Positions 1 to 13,198 of a DNA stretch of 64,000 nt are shown here, one piece after another. The stretch is from positions 29,157,468 through 29,221,467 of the forward strand of contig CM032129.1 of NCBI GenBank assembly GCA_018894105.1. The letters run 5' to 3'. The translations under genes were made by a program, and so were the position numbers. Every line of letters starts with the position of its first letter. Position 1 is the stretch's first letter. The DNA comes from Jacaranda mimosifolia. Lineage: Eukaryota; Streptophyta; Magnoliopsida; Lamiales; Bignoniaceae. The notes beneath the pieces are model-generated. The model worked only from the letters and a program-made list of their open reading frames with translations, ran no database searches and was not told where the DNA came from.

Positions 1-1500
1 TAGTGTGTTTGTATTGGTCGAATAATTATTAGATAAAACAACCTTTCTTTCCTTCAAACCATTTTTTCCTTCTTTAGTCAATTATTCATATATTACTCAA
101 AGCCTTAATTAATGTTGCAATCTCTCTCACTTGATCAAAAAAAAAATAAAAAAATGGTTGCAATCTCTCTCTCTCATTTACTACCGAAAAAAAAATAAAA
201 ATAGAACATCGATTACGATTAATTCGTAATTAATGTTAAGTGGTTAAAAAATAATCTTAATGAAATTCAAAGTAAATGATTTTGTAGTTAACATGCACTA
301 GTCACTACAACTAATTTGTAATTGATAACTATTCTTACACCAGTATGTGTCAAGTGCGATGCATCAAAAATAATTTTAATATTGAAATAATTTTAAAATA
401 ATTTTATTTCAATATTAAAATTATTTCAGTGAATCACATTGAACACATGCTAGTTATAATATTAATTAAAGTAATTATTTATATTTAAAATTAACTTAAT
501 ATAAAATATAAATAAAAAATTCATATTTTTTAAATCAATTAATAATAAAGTTTGCTTAAAATTAGTTCTAATGATAAAAAAATCCACTTGCGTGCTTATG
601 CACATCATCCTTCGTCATTATATATTCAAGTGAATATCTTTATTAAAATTTGATTAGAATCACCAAGTTTCATTGATATATATAAACAATTCCCCACATA
701 TTTACATATATTCATATTTAAATTATTTTTTTCTGGATTGTTATAATAAAGTGAATAATTATATAGTGGACAAACATGACTGAATATGATGTTTAATTAA
801 TAAAAAAATATTATAATTGAGTAAGTTGTCTATTCCACAAAGCTTATAAATTAAATTTGTCAATTGAATAATAATATAAAAAAAAACCTCATGATTTTGA
901 TGTAAATTAATTGCAAATATTCAATGTTTTTCTTGATTCTCTTAGTACTCTCTTTATTCTGCATATGGATTACATCAATACCTAAAGTCAATCAATTTAT
1001 ATAACAAATAAAACATACAATTAAAACCCTAACAACAAACTAAATAGCAATAAAATTTTCTTTACTTGCATAGAAAAATTCAAATGGAGATACTTAGTAA
1101 TTTCTCTTCTTCAAGATATGAAATTGGAAGATTGTACGAGAGTTATTTGAGACTTGGATGTGTTTTTATTTTTTAAATTGTATTTAGGTATATAAAGTAT
1201 AAGAGTTTTAATACATCTAAACATCTTTGATAATATCTCATCAATACATATAATATCATATAGATAATATCAAATATTCTACCAGATAAAGATGATGTAA
1301 TATTATCAAAAACATTTTGAATTTCGGATGAAAGAAAATTAGAGATAAGATGCAATCATATCAGTTAGAGATAATAATTAACAGCTAATAAATTTTTTTA
1401 ATTAAATTAAAATACTCAAAATTCAAAAAATTTGACATGTGGCAAAAATTGCACAATTAAATAAGCATAAAACTGTGTTGTATATAATAGTGTATATATA
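1..1500. other. AT-rich intergenic DNA, no gene seen
   Basis: No open frame here has recognisable homology or coding character. The stretch is AT-rich with short A runs. One strong fold-back structure (343-450) is listed separately. It ends in a TA-repeat (about 1490-1505) that served as target for the LTR element that follows. Confidence 0.6.
343..450. repeat. Fold-back inverted repeat, about 107 bp
   Basis: Two arms read as reverse complements around a short AT centre near 390-398. The inner ~23 bp of each arm (around 367-389 and 402-424) match essentially perfectly. The outer parts match imperfectly: ATGTGTCAAGTGCGATGCAT on the left pairs with the complement of the sequence ending ACACAT on the right. 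The RNA or single strand would form a long hairpin. It could be a very small MITE or a hairpin small-RNA source. No target duplication was identified. Confidence 0.55.
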
Positions 1501-1505
1501 TATAT

Positions 1506-4500
1506 TGTAACGCCCCGACCGAGAGGCGCCTACTCCCGTATGAAGCGCTACCCACTCTATACCACAAGTCTTCTGAATAACGGAAAAATGCCTTTTTCAA
1601 AATCCAAAGTATTTAATATCTACATACAGCGTGCAACAGAAGTTCAACTATGAATCGAAATATCATGACTCATACTTAGCACTACTAGCATCCTCATTAC
1701 CTTATGTATCACTTGGATTAGTCTATCTTCGTCAGTCGTTCTTATATGGGGTAAATAACAGAAGATAACAATAGAATAACGTAAATCTGAATGACTTAGT
1801 GAGATAATTTAGCAATAACAATGGAGCGACAATTTCACATATATCACATAGAAAATAAGTAGACACATTAAAATTCTCGGAAGTTGTGAGAGAATATTTT
1901 AGTCAAAATTTTAGATGATCCATCCCACCATTGACCCATATCGGTGATGAGACTTCACAAAATTCATAGTCTCTCACAGAGGTTTAAATCTCAACTGTGA
2001 TAAAAAGGGGTCGATATGCCATTTGAACTACAACTGGGTTCTGTCAAATATTCGAGTTTCAAAGCAAAGTATAGGCATATCAAATAAACTAAACATAATT
2101 TAGCAAACATTTTCTCTGTTAAGCTGTAGGTAGTTCTCCTACCTTGTCACTCCACTTTCGAAAATACAAAAATCCTTATCCCTCCAAAGTACCGAGCGAT
2201 CAACTCGAATAATTAAATATTCACTAGGCATGGCTAGCCGTATGCCTAATCCTGCTCATAAATGACTACCTCCAACTGGCCTACTGAGTATAGATTTTGT
2301 GCGTCGCACACATGTATCGGCCGAAAGATCTGTCATTGCGGACCATTTTGCCCAGTCGCCTTTCGTAACTGATCCCAAGGGTATTCGTATATAATCACTG
2401 ATATCACTAATGCATCCAACATCATATAACTTAATGTGTCACTTCGCCATCTTAAGCATGTAATCATTGATTCAGCCTAAGCTGGTTTTAAGCTAGACAT
2501 GGCGAGTAAAATATGTATTTCGAATTCACTTTTAAGCTTTTACAACACAATCTCCAAATTTCAGGTAAAGCGATATTGATCAAAAATTTAAATAAAAAAA
2601 AATGCTTAGTGTAAAAGGGCGATGTGGAATACTATTTTCAACACATAGATTGAAAGGAAGCAAATGACTAAGATATACTAACAAGTATATATGTTCTTTC
2701 CACAACAAAGAAATCTCATACTATCGAGTATAAACTCACCTAGCAAATGCCGAGGAATTCCTAGTCGTATGGTCGCTTAGGTCCTGGCTTCCTAGTCGAC
2801 AGAGCACTATCATAAGATAAATCAGGTTATCATCCTATCAATCCTTTGAATCTTAATCATAAATACAGTTAATGTCTTTATCAAACTCAAGGTTATTCTG
2901 ACCAAAATCCGATAACGTTGGTTTCATATCTAAATACTTAGGATAATTAAATGTGGTAATCCTTAACTAATTAATTGATAAATGGATCATTATATGACCT
3001 GTATCACCGTGGTCTCATTTAGGGTTCCGCCATTCAATAGGCACTTTTTGCTATAACGCTCAAGTTAATCATATCTCATCTCAAATGACCTTAATCTTCC
3101 AAATGTATGATACTCTCAATATTACGAGACTCTACTTACTACGGCCAAATCATTACCATTTTATCGTCTTGATGCTCTAATTGTCTCAACAATTTTACAT
3201 GTTCGGGCCAACTGAATCCTCAAACTACCCTCAACAAGCTCCATCACTTTACTTATTTTACAGTACGTGATGAGGGTCCAGGCTCCTAAACCAATTGGGT
3301 TTTATGAGTTGATCCTACCCAAGTTGGATAACTCATTCTTGTTCTAACATTTACATAACTTAATCTTTTAATTTAAGCTCAATCCCTCTTCATAAAATAA
3401 CAGGTCATATTGTCAAGTCTAGGGACATAGATTTAAACTAATATTTCTTAACTTACTAAGCTTGGACCATCTAATTAATTCTTAACTTAAAACACTACGT
3501 TATTACCTTGAGTTAAATTACAATTTGATACTCCCAATTTAATGATCATTTGATTGGAATTGTAAAAATCAATCGAATTAATATTCGATATGAAATTACC
3601 AAAATTGGATCGAATTGATATTCAATCTCAAGTCAAAAATAGCCCAAACGAGTTCGGGATGTCATTTATACAAATTGGTCCAAAACTGCCACCACCGGAG
3701 ATGGAGACCGCCACCACCACTAGATGTGTCTCCTCGCCAAAAGCAAAACCCCTAAACTAATTTCAACAAACTCCACCATTTTGGCCGTCAATTAGCCGTT
3801 CAAAACTTTGCTAAACCCTTCGCCTTGTCGTCGCGCCACCACTTTAATTCCTCCACTATCATTCACCATTTCTCCAAATTGGCTCCACCATCACCTTGCC
3901 CATACTGCTGTGACCAAAACCCATCTCCATTCCGTCGTCGTAAGTGGCGAAACTGTCACCTCCACCGAGCTCCGCAGTCGGCCTTCCTTTTTTGACCATT
4001 TTCTTGGTTGGTTTCGGTCAAAGTTGGTATGGTTGTGTTCCTCTCAACTAGAGGAAACTTATATCGTAATGGTTTCATATTTTTGGTTGTTTTCAGGTGT
4101 TTCGCCGGTGAGGTGGAGTTTAAGGAATTCTTGTAAATTTAATTAATTTTTGTCCTTCTTTCTATATACATAAAACATTTTCCAGCTTATTCAATTCAGC
4201 CCCAAAACTTTCTGACCTCCTTGATTCCCCCCCCCCCCCCCCCCCCGGAACTTTTAAACGCCTTCACTTTGGTCTCCAGACTTCAATTGTGTCCTCCATC
4301 TTTTATTTCTTACACATTGACCCCTAACATTTCTGTTTTTGGGCAATTGGTTCCAAACTTGATTATTCTAAAGTCCTCAAACTTTTAATTCACTTACATT
4401 GACCCCCTAAATTTTATAATTTTGCACAATCAAGTCCTTCTCTTATTTACAATTCACACCCTCGGTTATAAATATTTAATTCTAGATTGTAACTAAATCA

Positions 4501-4577
4501 AACCCGAAATTAACTGAACAAACTTATCGATTTCTCGTTTTCTTATATTTCAGGATTTTAAAATTCGGGGTGTTACA
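1506..4577. mobile_element. Probable solo LTR of a Ty3/gypsy-type retrotransposon
   Basis: The element begins TGTAACGCCCCGA and ends TTCGGGGTGTTACA, which are near-perfect short inverted termini of the TG...CA type typical of plant LTRs. It is flanked by TATAT on both sides (1501-1505 and 4578-4582), matching the 5-bp duplication expected for LTR retrotransposons, although the site is low complexity. No gag, protease, reverse transcriptase or integrase reading frame and no second LTR copy is visible inside 3072 bp. A solo LTR from recombination is therefore the simplest reading; a non-autonomous element is the alternative. A C homopolymer of about 18 bases lies near 4228-4246. An open frame at 3808-4146 shows no known domain and is not annotated as a gene. 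Confidence 0.7.
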
Positions 4578-4582
4578 TATAT

Positions 4583-5204
4583 ACATATATATAAATTTCT
4601 ATGAGTAATACATAATGAGTCGATTGCTCTTCGAATGTACAATGCTACAAAATTCATAGCTACAATTTGTAGCTTTAGCCATGAAATTAATATCGTAACA
4701 ATTTTTCCGTAGCAAATACTTAGTTTTTTTGTATTGATTTACACACATATACATGCCAAAAATTTGTTAAATTTTTGAATTTTGAAGCTCACGCATATCA
4801 TTAAGTCAATTGATCGCTTGACAATCAATATATGTTCATATATATACACAAATAATTAACTTTGAGAAAAATTTTATGTTTGTACATTTAATTATATATT
4901 TAGTGGATTATGAACCATTAACTTAAAATAAGTTTGATATTATAAAATAAAATACTGAAATCATTATATATAAACTATGAAGTATGAACTCATAACTGAA
5001 TTTGACACATATCTTAAAGCAAATTAGACGAGCCCCATTGAAAAAATATGGAACGAATATAGTATAGTGAGGGTATCCAATTGTGGCAACAGTTTTGCTC
5101 CATTCATAGTGGCATGGATTAGACAAGAAAAAGCAATAAGTTGTCGGCCAAAAGTTACACTCTCAATTGTAGCTATCTTCAACATCTTATTTTTATTTGG
5201 TTAT
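4583..5204. other. Intergenic DNA with a small transposon-like remnant
   Basis: No gene is seen. About 4640-4740 contains GCTAC/GTAGC-rich sequence resembling the family at 20920-21258, too short and decayed to delimit. The rest is AT-rich. Confidence 0.4.
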
Positions 5205-5207
5205 CTA

Positions 5208-5561
5208 CGGCTTGTTTGTTTATAAATTGTCAAAATATTTTTCAAGTCCCAAAATACAAATAATTCATAACATTCTTCAATTTCACTATCCAAAATACAC
5301 TCGAAAACACACAAAATACCTTCCCAATTCATTTTCTACCTATTCCCCAACATCTAACCCTTTTATGTTTTGTCCCCTCTACCCAATCTATAATAAACAT
5401 ACATATATAATTTTAAAACATTAATTTCACCCAACTAATTCAACAAACAAGTTATTTATGTAACATTTTATTCCCTCTCAAAACACAAATAAACAATTTT
5501 TTTTTTTAATTTTTTTTTCACCCACCACTCAAAATGTTTCAATTTATAAACAAACAAGCCC
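5208..5561. mobile_element. MITE with 22-bp terminal inverted repeats (PIF/Harbinger-like)
   Basis: The left end reads CGGCTTGTTTGTTTATAAAT and the right end is its reverse complement apart from the second base of a 22-bp arm. CTA is present directly outside both ends (5205-5207 and 5562-5564), consistent with a 3-bp target duplication. The interior (354 bp in all) is AT-rich and has no coding capacity. Superfamily is inferred from duplication length and terminal GGCTTGTTTG; it is not proven. Confidence 0.75.
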
Positions 5562-5564
5562 CTA

Positions 5565-7337
5565 GGGTTTGGTCGCCAGAGGGCCCCTTGATTTATAATC
5601 ACTTGAACTCAACCAGGAATACGATCATATCTTGATAAACCAGGAAAAGGAAAAGAGGGGGTGTGAAGTCCCTCTTGGGTGGTGGAGGATTGGTGTTTGT
5701 GTATTTTAGGAGTCTTGTCATGTGAAAAAGAATAGGGTGGGCTAATGGCCGTAATGGGCTTGTGTTTCCCTCTATTGGGAAAAACGATAAGCTACACAAA
5801 TTCTTGTTGGAAAAAGTGGAATTTTCTTTTATTTGCAAACTTATCCCGTCAATAGGACAACTTATATTATTGCTCGATCAGTTTGTCATTTATCCAACAA
5901 ATTTTACACCTCTAATTTTTCTCCATTTTCATATTTTTTTATTTTTTTTTTGTGAATACCTTAAGTTATTTGGGTGGGCTGCAGGAGAAAATCTTCATTT
6001 TTTGGTTCTCCCACTTATTAGAGAGTTGGTCATTTGATTAAAATTGATCAAACTAAACAGTTGGGTTGGGTAACCGAAAATTTTGATTTTTAAAAAATTA
6101 TAATCGAAAATATTGGTTCGGTTAAAATCGAAATCAAACCGGTCACAATTGGTTTTTTCGATTTTTTTCATTTTCGGTTAAAACCGAAACCGAATCAGGA
6201 GGTAAAAAAACTTATTTTTTGTACCAAAAAAGTGTTATAAAAGTTTATTTGATAAAAGTAAGTTTGTTTAATTTTTGAGCTACTCATTTCTTTAGTACCA
6301 AAAAATTTATTTGGTAAAAATATTTATTTTTAGGTGAAAATATTGATTTAGATTACTTTTTTTTCTATATTAAAAATATTTGTTTTGATAAAATTATAAT
6401 TTATCTATTCTAAATAAATACATTTAAAATATTATAGATTTAAGAAGATAAATAAATATTTTAATTATTTTATGTTATATACATGATTTCAATTAAAACC
6501 AAATCACTGCTATAGATATCTAAATTTTGGTTCTCCCGCTAGTTAGATATCTAAATTTGATATTGTCTCATTCTTCGTGTTGTAGATTAACCCCAATTCT
6601 GATTAGTTAAAAAAACTCGGTATGCCTAAATAAGTTATCTGGGTCGGGTCAAATTAATCATATTCCATTCCACAAGATTTGATTTAATTAACCTACCAAG
6701 GTAATCAATCCATCATTATCAATATTAATTTGTAGCTATAATTAAGTCAAGATAACATATATCAGTCCACCTTTTCAAATAGCTCATTAATCATTTGATC
6801 TTAAAAGAATCTTTTACATCTTGAAACTAAACAAGGTATTTCCATTAATCCTCATCAAATTCACATTAGGATATCTTGTTTTGAATTCTTACACAAGGTT
6901 TGATGCTATTTAAAATTGTGTTCTTGGCTCGCTCGATGAAAATGTATTTAGCAATATCTTGGAAAGTTTTCATATTTTTTCAAACCTCTTTTCTCATATT
7001 TATTATATATTTTAATTATTACATCAACTTAACTATATATATATTTTATGTATCTAGATTTTAATAGAAAAATAAATATGTTTGTTTTAGATTTATTTTT
7101 AATGAAATTTTATTTTAAAAGATATTTAATACCAAAATTGTCTAAAAAGGTCAGCCATATATCGATGTGAAACATTTTAATCACTTGTTACTCTATGAAC
7201 TCGTTAGGAGTAAAAGGTAAAATTTATAATACTTAGAAAGTAAACCTAATGTTAAAAATCCAAAAACTTTCTTCAAAATAGCATATTCAGAAAATGATTT
7301 GTCCAAACATGTTTTCTTCTAATAACTCATCTAAATA
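5565..7337. other. Intergenic DNA, no gene seen
   Basis: Around 6055-6205 there is a dense run of CGGTT/AACCG words that read partly as inverted repeats, like the degenerate palindromic ends of hAT-type elements; boundaries were not found. The remainder is AT-rich with T runs. Open frames at 5599-6037 on both strands look non-coding. Confidence 0.4.
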
Positions 7338-7890
7338 CGCCACAAAACAACTATTAGTAATGACATATATCAATTGATAATAATTTTTATTTTATTATAT
7401 TAATGATATTTTTAAAGTGATAATAGTTTTTATTTAGGTTACAATATAATTTAATAGCGATAACTAATATTTTAAATTGTCATTATTAAGCCGAGTGACC
7501 AATTGACCCAGTAACATTGCTTTCACACTATAAATATGAGGTTTAAGGTTTGAAACACTAACAAACCCTTAGAGTGAGAGTGAGAGTGAGAGTGTGGGTT
7601 GGGGGTGTGGGGGGGGGGGGGGGGGTTATTGCTATTATCAATTAGTGATGCATGTATATAGTGAAACAAAAATTATCATTCTAATTTGTGATAATATTTA
7701 ATTCATTGTCACTATACATGTATCACCAATCATCAATAGTAACAATTTATTCATTATTTTTATTATTATTAAGTTTGTAAAAGTCATCAGGATAACAAAA
7801 TAAAATTTATTATCACTTTATATATATAAATGTGACAATTTTTTATATTTACGTTTACTATTTTATCATTAATCCCTTTTCTTGAAATGA
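7338..7890. mobile_element. Decayed CACTA-like MITE with a nested insertion
   Basis: The left part (7338-7486) and right part (about 7637-7890) align by eye with the two halves of the better preserved element at 19505-19945. Shared words include AGTGATAATAGTTTTTATTT and TATTTTAAATTGTCA on the left and a TGTGACAATTTTT stretch on the right. Sequence of a different kind (about 7487-7636) splits it. The termini are too worn to show a target duplication. Confidence 0.5.
7487..7636 (+). mobile_element. Possible tRNA-derived SINE nested in the CACTA-like element
   Basis: The inserted block has a degraded A-box-like start (GTGACCAATTGACCCAGTAA) and, about 40 bp later, a B-box-like GGTTTGAAAC. A simple tail of GAGAGT units and a G homopolymer follows. 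Similar flanks (ATTATTA before, ATTATCA after) could be a worn target duplication. A related sequence lies near 49712-49800. Confidence is modest because both boxes are mutated. Confidence 0.35.
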
Positions 7891-8785
7891 TACTCCCATG
7901 TGTTCTCTTGGACCACCATTCAAAAATGCATTTTGCCAAATATTTATCTTAAAACAACAAACATTGGGTTAATTTCTAGCAATGATACTAATTTGTACTT
8001 TGTTAACACGTGAATTGTCTTTGTGCCTTTTTTCTGAACTCTAATTAACAAATTCTTTATGTTCAAAGTGAAAAGAAAATTCTTAATCTCATAAAGTGCC
8101 CCAATTAGCAAACAACCACGAGAGAGAGAGAGAGAGAGGAATTAATGTATAGGATCCATTTGTAATAAATATAATTATCCATGCAAAACAATCACTAATA
8201 AGTGTGACACACAAAGAAAATAAAGTACCTAAGTGGGGTTAATGGGCCACAAAAATATTCTATTGATGTCTGTAATTATTAGTGCATATGAAGCTTTATT
8301 TACTAAGTGGAGGAAGGACCAAAAGTAGAAAATGAGGATGACCATTAACATAATTACAAGACCACAACACTTTCACTAAGACCAAATCACTTCACTATCT
8401 GCAGGTCTTATAAAACTATGTTGCTTATGATTGGATCCCCTTTATTTATTTACTCAATTCTACCCCTGAATTAAGCATGCCATCAAAAGGGGTTTTGCTT
8501 TCTTGTAATCTTGACAAAGTGTAGATTAAACCAAGCTTAACCCTAAAAGTTAGACTATTGATGACTTGTGCCATTGATTGACATCGTGTGCAGGGAGCAA
8601 AAAGGGTTGGAAAAAAATAAATGAAATATTCAACATAAACATAATAAATTCAATTTAATAAAATATTATTCGATCAATACATATAGTAAAAAAAATTCTT
8701 CTGACGATGTTCTTTAATAGGTGAGATGAGGAATAGTTATATATTGTCTTCCAAATTCTAACTACAAAGTACCAAACATATATAA
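7891..8785. other. Intergenic DNA, no gene seen
   Basis: AT-rich sequence with a GA microsatellite at about 8121-8139. No recognisable coding or RNA feature. Confidence 0.4.
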
Positions 8786-9122
8786 ACACTACGGTTATGT
8801 TTTTTATTTGATTTTATTATGTATTTTGAGAGAATTAATTGTTACAGAATGTGAAAGTTGTTTTTGGTATGTTTGTTTATGTTTTTGGGGAGACATTTTT
8901 TTCACTATCAGTCAAATCAATATTTTTTTGTTGGATTTTTTGGGTGAAAATGAAATTGAGTGATTTTTTTAATATTAGAATAATAATAAAATATATATAA
9001 CATATATATATAATATGTATGTATATATTGAAGAATGTGCATTTTAGAGGAAAAACGAAAATATGTTTGGTTATGTTTTATCAAAACAATATTATTTGGG
9101 AAAAATATAACCAAACAAAGCC
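8786..9122. mobile_element. MITE of a TTTGGTTAT-ended family, copy 1
   Basis: The right end (ACCAAACAAAGCC) is followed by TAA, and the left end is preceded by TAA (8783-8785 and 9123-9125), as for PIF/Harbinger-type insertions. Internal words such as TTGAGTGATTTTTTTAATAT and a TA-repeat recur at 29862-30173 and in related form near 13199-13490 and 35222-35690. No coding capacity. The terminal inverted repeats are imperfect, so the exact ends are tentative. Confidence 0.55.
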
Positions 9123-9125
9123 TAA

Positions 9126-9839
9126 GTTCCTATAGTAAAACGGGCTAGAGAGGTATATATATATATATATGCCATATTTAACAATAAATGATTCCTGCAC
9201 AACTTAACGAAATATAATTTCGATTCTTTTTCTTGAATTTACTTTTAACACTTATTAATCGCTTGATCGTTATAAAAAGAGATGGTACCACATGGAGTTT
9301 GTTTATGGAGAAACCAATCATTATATATGTTAATATAACCTAGCACTAAACAGACTTTGTTTAAGAAGATTCTATTACTATCATGTTTGGAATTAAAGTC
9401 TTTGACCACATGAAATAAAATTTATTATCATCACAACTTTCAAAAGAAAAATAGTCTAAACAATTTTCTCCAGGAAATTTTTATATTGGAAAGGAGGTGG
9501 TATTCAATATCCAATAGTGATATAGATTTTTTTTATTTTTTTTTCTGTAAATACTTCTCAAGATAAAATTTAAGGGTGTGCTTGCTTCTGAAAAAATTTC
9601 CCAAATTTTGTTTCTTTGAGGTAAAAAAATAGAGGAGTTGTGCTTGCTTGTGGATAAATTTTCACTCTTCAAAAAATATTCCTCTCCTCCTTATTCCATA
9701 TTTGAAATTTCCCTCCAAAAATGAATTCTTCTCCTCTTTTCAAATTTCTTTGCTTTCTCTCAAAAAAATGGATTCTCCTTCCCAAGCAAACTTTTGAAAA
9801 TTTTCTCTTGATTTTTCATCCACCTATATACGTAAAGTT
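9126..9839. other. Intergenic DNA with a possible decayed MITE
   Basis: No gene is seen. Between about 9572 and 9800 two GTGCTTGCTT words on the left face CCCAAGCAAAC on the right, suggesting an old inverted-repeat element without clear duplications. Confidence 0.35.
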
Positions 9840-10620
9840 TAATTCTACATAATTAATTCATAATATATAATTATATTTATCCATAATATTTTAATATTTA
9901 TTTAAAATTATTTTTCATAATATATAATTATATTTACACGAAATATTTTTATATTTAAATATTTTTTTAATAATATAATTATTTACATGTGTATAGTAAC
10001 ATTTTAATTAAATCATATCATATTATGTAGTTATGATTACACATAATGTTTTTATATTAAAATATTATTATTTTCTTAATGGAGTTATTTTGATGTTTAT
10101 TTAAATATTTTAAATAAAATTATTTTAATAGTACATATATATCCATACGTAATATTTTAATATTTAAATATAATTATTTATTTATAATTATTTTTGTTAT
10201 AAATAATTATATTTACACATAATATTTTTATATTTAAATATAATTATTTTGATAATATAATTATTCACATGTATATTTTAATATTTCATAATATTATTTT
10301 CGTAATATATAATTATATTTACACATCATATTTATAATTATTTACATGTATATTTTAATATTTACATAAAATTATTTTCCTAGTACATAATTATATTTAC
10401 ACATAATATTTTATTATTTAAACAAAATTGTTTATAATATAATTATTTTCATATTATATAATTATATGCACACATTATATTGTATTATTTAAATAAAATT
10501 ACTTCATAATATGTATTTATATTTACATCCCAAAACTTTTTATTTAAATAAAATTATTTTTTAATAATATAATTATTTGCACGTATATTTTAATATTTCA
10601 TAATATTATTTTCTGCATAT
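9840..10620. repeat. Degenerate AT-rich tandem-like array
   Basis: The words ATAATTATATTTACAC, ACATGTATATTTTAATATTT and TATTTAAATAAAATTATTTT recur many times in similar order over about 780 bp. Copies differ in spacing and by many substitutions, so no single period could be fixed by eye. No coding capacity. It may be an old minisatellite. Confidence 0.45.
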
Positions 10621-11454
10621 ATAAATAATACACATTTATTTCAGTATAAACTTAAAATTTCAATTAATTAAATCATTGCATAAATTCATTATTATATTTT
10701 AGTATGTATATTATAAGATATTGTAAAGGATATTTTATTTATTTTATTTTATTCTAATAAAAACCTATATATAAATATTATATAAAGAATATTATATACG
10801 CAATATTTTAACTCATAACTCACAATCAATCACCATTTCACAAGTTTTTCTTAAAAAAAAAAAACAAAAACCTCACAACCAAACATTATCTAACAACTTT
10901 TTTCTTACAAAAAATCTCACAATCAATCATCGTCTCATAACTTTCACATATCATACCAACTATAATAATTACATTTTCATCTATCACATTAACTATAATT
11001 ATTATAATTTTACTTTACAAACAATCACTCCATCATAAAAAAAAAAATTTAATTAAAAAAATCTCACTATTTCCTCCAAGAAATCACAATCTAAAAATCT
11101 CCTTCTTTCTTTTTTTCTGGTGTGTGTGTGTGTGGGGTATGTGCTGCATTTGATTTGTTTTATGCCTTTCCATCTTCTATCAAATAGGCAGAGAGGCCAC
11201 TGGTGATGGACAAGACTAAAAGCAAATACTACTCAGAAAAGCTATCTTGGAAGAACCCTAGCTTCCTATATCTACAATTATATATATATATATATATACT
11301 CTCCTATCTATTAGCTGTAAATCTTACACTCTTTCAGTTTTACATATACATAGCCGGTGCTGACGTAGATTTTCTCCAACTTTTTTGAAAAATCTTCCCT
11401 ACTTTTTCTTTTATCTCTATATTCTTGATGAGCAACAGTTGAGGGGAGGGAATT
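10621..11454. other. Intergenic DNA, no gene seen
   Basis: AT-rich sequence with A runs, a GT microsatellite near 11121-11132 and a TA microsatellite near 11279-11299. Short open frames at 11203-11585 carry no recognisable domain. Confidence 0.4.
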
Positions 11455-11825
11455 GGAGTATATTTGAAAAAATATTTAAATTTATTTTCTATAGGCATTT
11501 TTATTTTTTGATGAAAAGAAATAATAAAAAAATTAATTATAATTGTATTTTCAAAAATAAAATATTATTTAGAGGTTTTTTTTAAATATAATGATTATGT
11601 AGGGTTGAAAATGAATTGTATTTAAAAAATATAATATTTTTATATTAAAAATCATGCAAATGTGAGTATAAAAAAATAAAAATAGAGAGAAAATATAATA
11701 GTGTATTTAAAAAAATATATTAAAAATAAAAATATCTGTAAAAATATAAAAAAAATTGATGACTTTCTGTTTTTATTTTCAAAAAAAAATAAAAAGAGAT
11801 TTTGAAAACAAAAACAAACGGACAC
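11455..11825 (-). mobile_element. Truncated copy of the MITE family at 14287-15131
   Basis: Read on the - strand, it matches the outer parts of the 14287-15131 element over most of its length, including TGTCCGTTTGTTTTTGTTTT at the start and ACTCACATTTGCATGATTTT internally. The right end is followed by TAA. No matching left terminus was found, so the copy looks truncated near 11455. Confidence 0.5.
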
Positions 11826-11828
11826 TAA

Positions 11829-13198
11829 GGCTGAACCCTAATCCTAAGTGGTCTAAATTACTTTTAAGTCCAAGACAGGGCTAAATTCTTACTGTCTCAA
11901 CCCTGAGGCAGCATATACAGCAGGCGATTTTCAATCAAGAACTGAACTGCACTAATAGCATATGTACTGGCTAGCTATTGCTAGCACCACTACTTTATAC
12001 ATTGTATGGAGAGATAATTTTATGTCAATCACTTGTGTGTGTTGATGTGATTTCAATTTTGAGAAAAGTGACTTAACCTGGTGTATGGATAGAAATTCGC
12101 TTTCCTTGCTATTAAATTGAATATTGCTAGGGTAAGAGGAAAAAGTTGAAAAAAGAAAATAGGTAATGTTTGATTTTATTTTGGATGTCTTGGAAGCAAT
12201 ATTTTGAAGAGTGAATTGAAGAAATACGATGAATATTAGGGATTTGACTTCAATATCGAGTAAAGTTCGTGTTGAAATAAATTGTCGTATTTGATTTTAT
12301 TTTAAAAGGGTGCAAATTGGAAGGTTGATGTTAGATTAATACTAGCTCTTTTGCTGGGTTAATTAGTGGAGCGATATGTATATACAAGTCGTGACCGTAT
12401 TCGCCTTAATTAAGAATGAAATAAGAATATTTTGAAATGTTTGCGGACTATCTTTGAGAAAATAAAAAAATATGTTTGATTATATCTTTCTTAAAAGAAA
12501 AATATTTTTGGCAAATAATAGAGTCTAAAAATTTAACCATGTATAAGATTAAAGCATTAATCTAGACTTTGCCTTAGGGTTCAACCAATCCCTTAAAATG
12601 AATCGAAGTAGTGTCTGAAAAATCGAACCATTCATTAAATCAAAAAATTTATCAGTTCACGGTTCACTGATTCAACCGTTGATCATATCGTAATTAAACT
12701 GTAATGCCATAATTGTGCAATATATATATATTATACTTAAAAATTGATAAAATATCAAAATATAAAACATAAAGAGCTTAAATGAATATATTGTCTAACT
12801 TCACAATTCATATTATAAATAAACACCACAATTTTAATATCTCAATCTAAAATTTGAATATGATATGGAGATGTACCTTAACCTAAAAACTTTGTACTTA
12901 TACAAATATGTATATATATATTAATTTATTAAAAATTAAAGATAAAAAAACCACTCCGGTTCAATTAAATCGTGAATGGTTCACCAATTCGAACGGTCCA
13001 ACCGTTGGTTTGAATGATTTTAACAAAATAATGCATTTTTTTATTTTATTTTATGAAAAAATCAGACCAGTTCGACGGCCCGACAATTTGACGAGCCGGT
13101 CCGGTCCAAATATATCCTTATTTTTCAAAATACATCTTCAAAATACCCCCTATATTAACATTCTCTACTTCTTTAAAAAGAGTATGGGGTATTTAAAA
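11829..13198. other. Intergenic DNA with AACCG-rich repeat remnants
   Basis: No gene is seen. About 12600-12690 and 12950-13100 contain CGGTTCA/GAACCG words in both orientations, reminiscent of hAT-type non-autonomous elements; ends were not resolved. The 12908-13391 open frames are AT-rich and without known motifs. Confidence 0.35.

Noticed and set aside
3808..4146. 112-codon open frame inside the LTR
   Set aside because: No recognised domain; lies within a probable solo LTR and has low-complexity His/Thr/Ser content. Treated as chance.
4228..4246. C/G homopolymers (also near 7609-7626, 43127-43138, 44498-44508)
   Set aside because: Homopolymer runs are prone to assembly error; no function is suggested.
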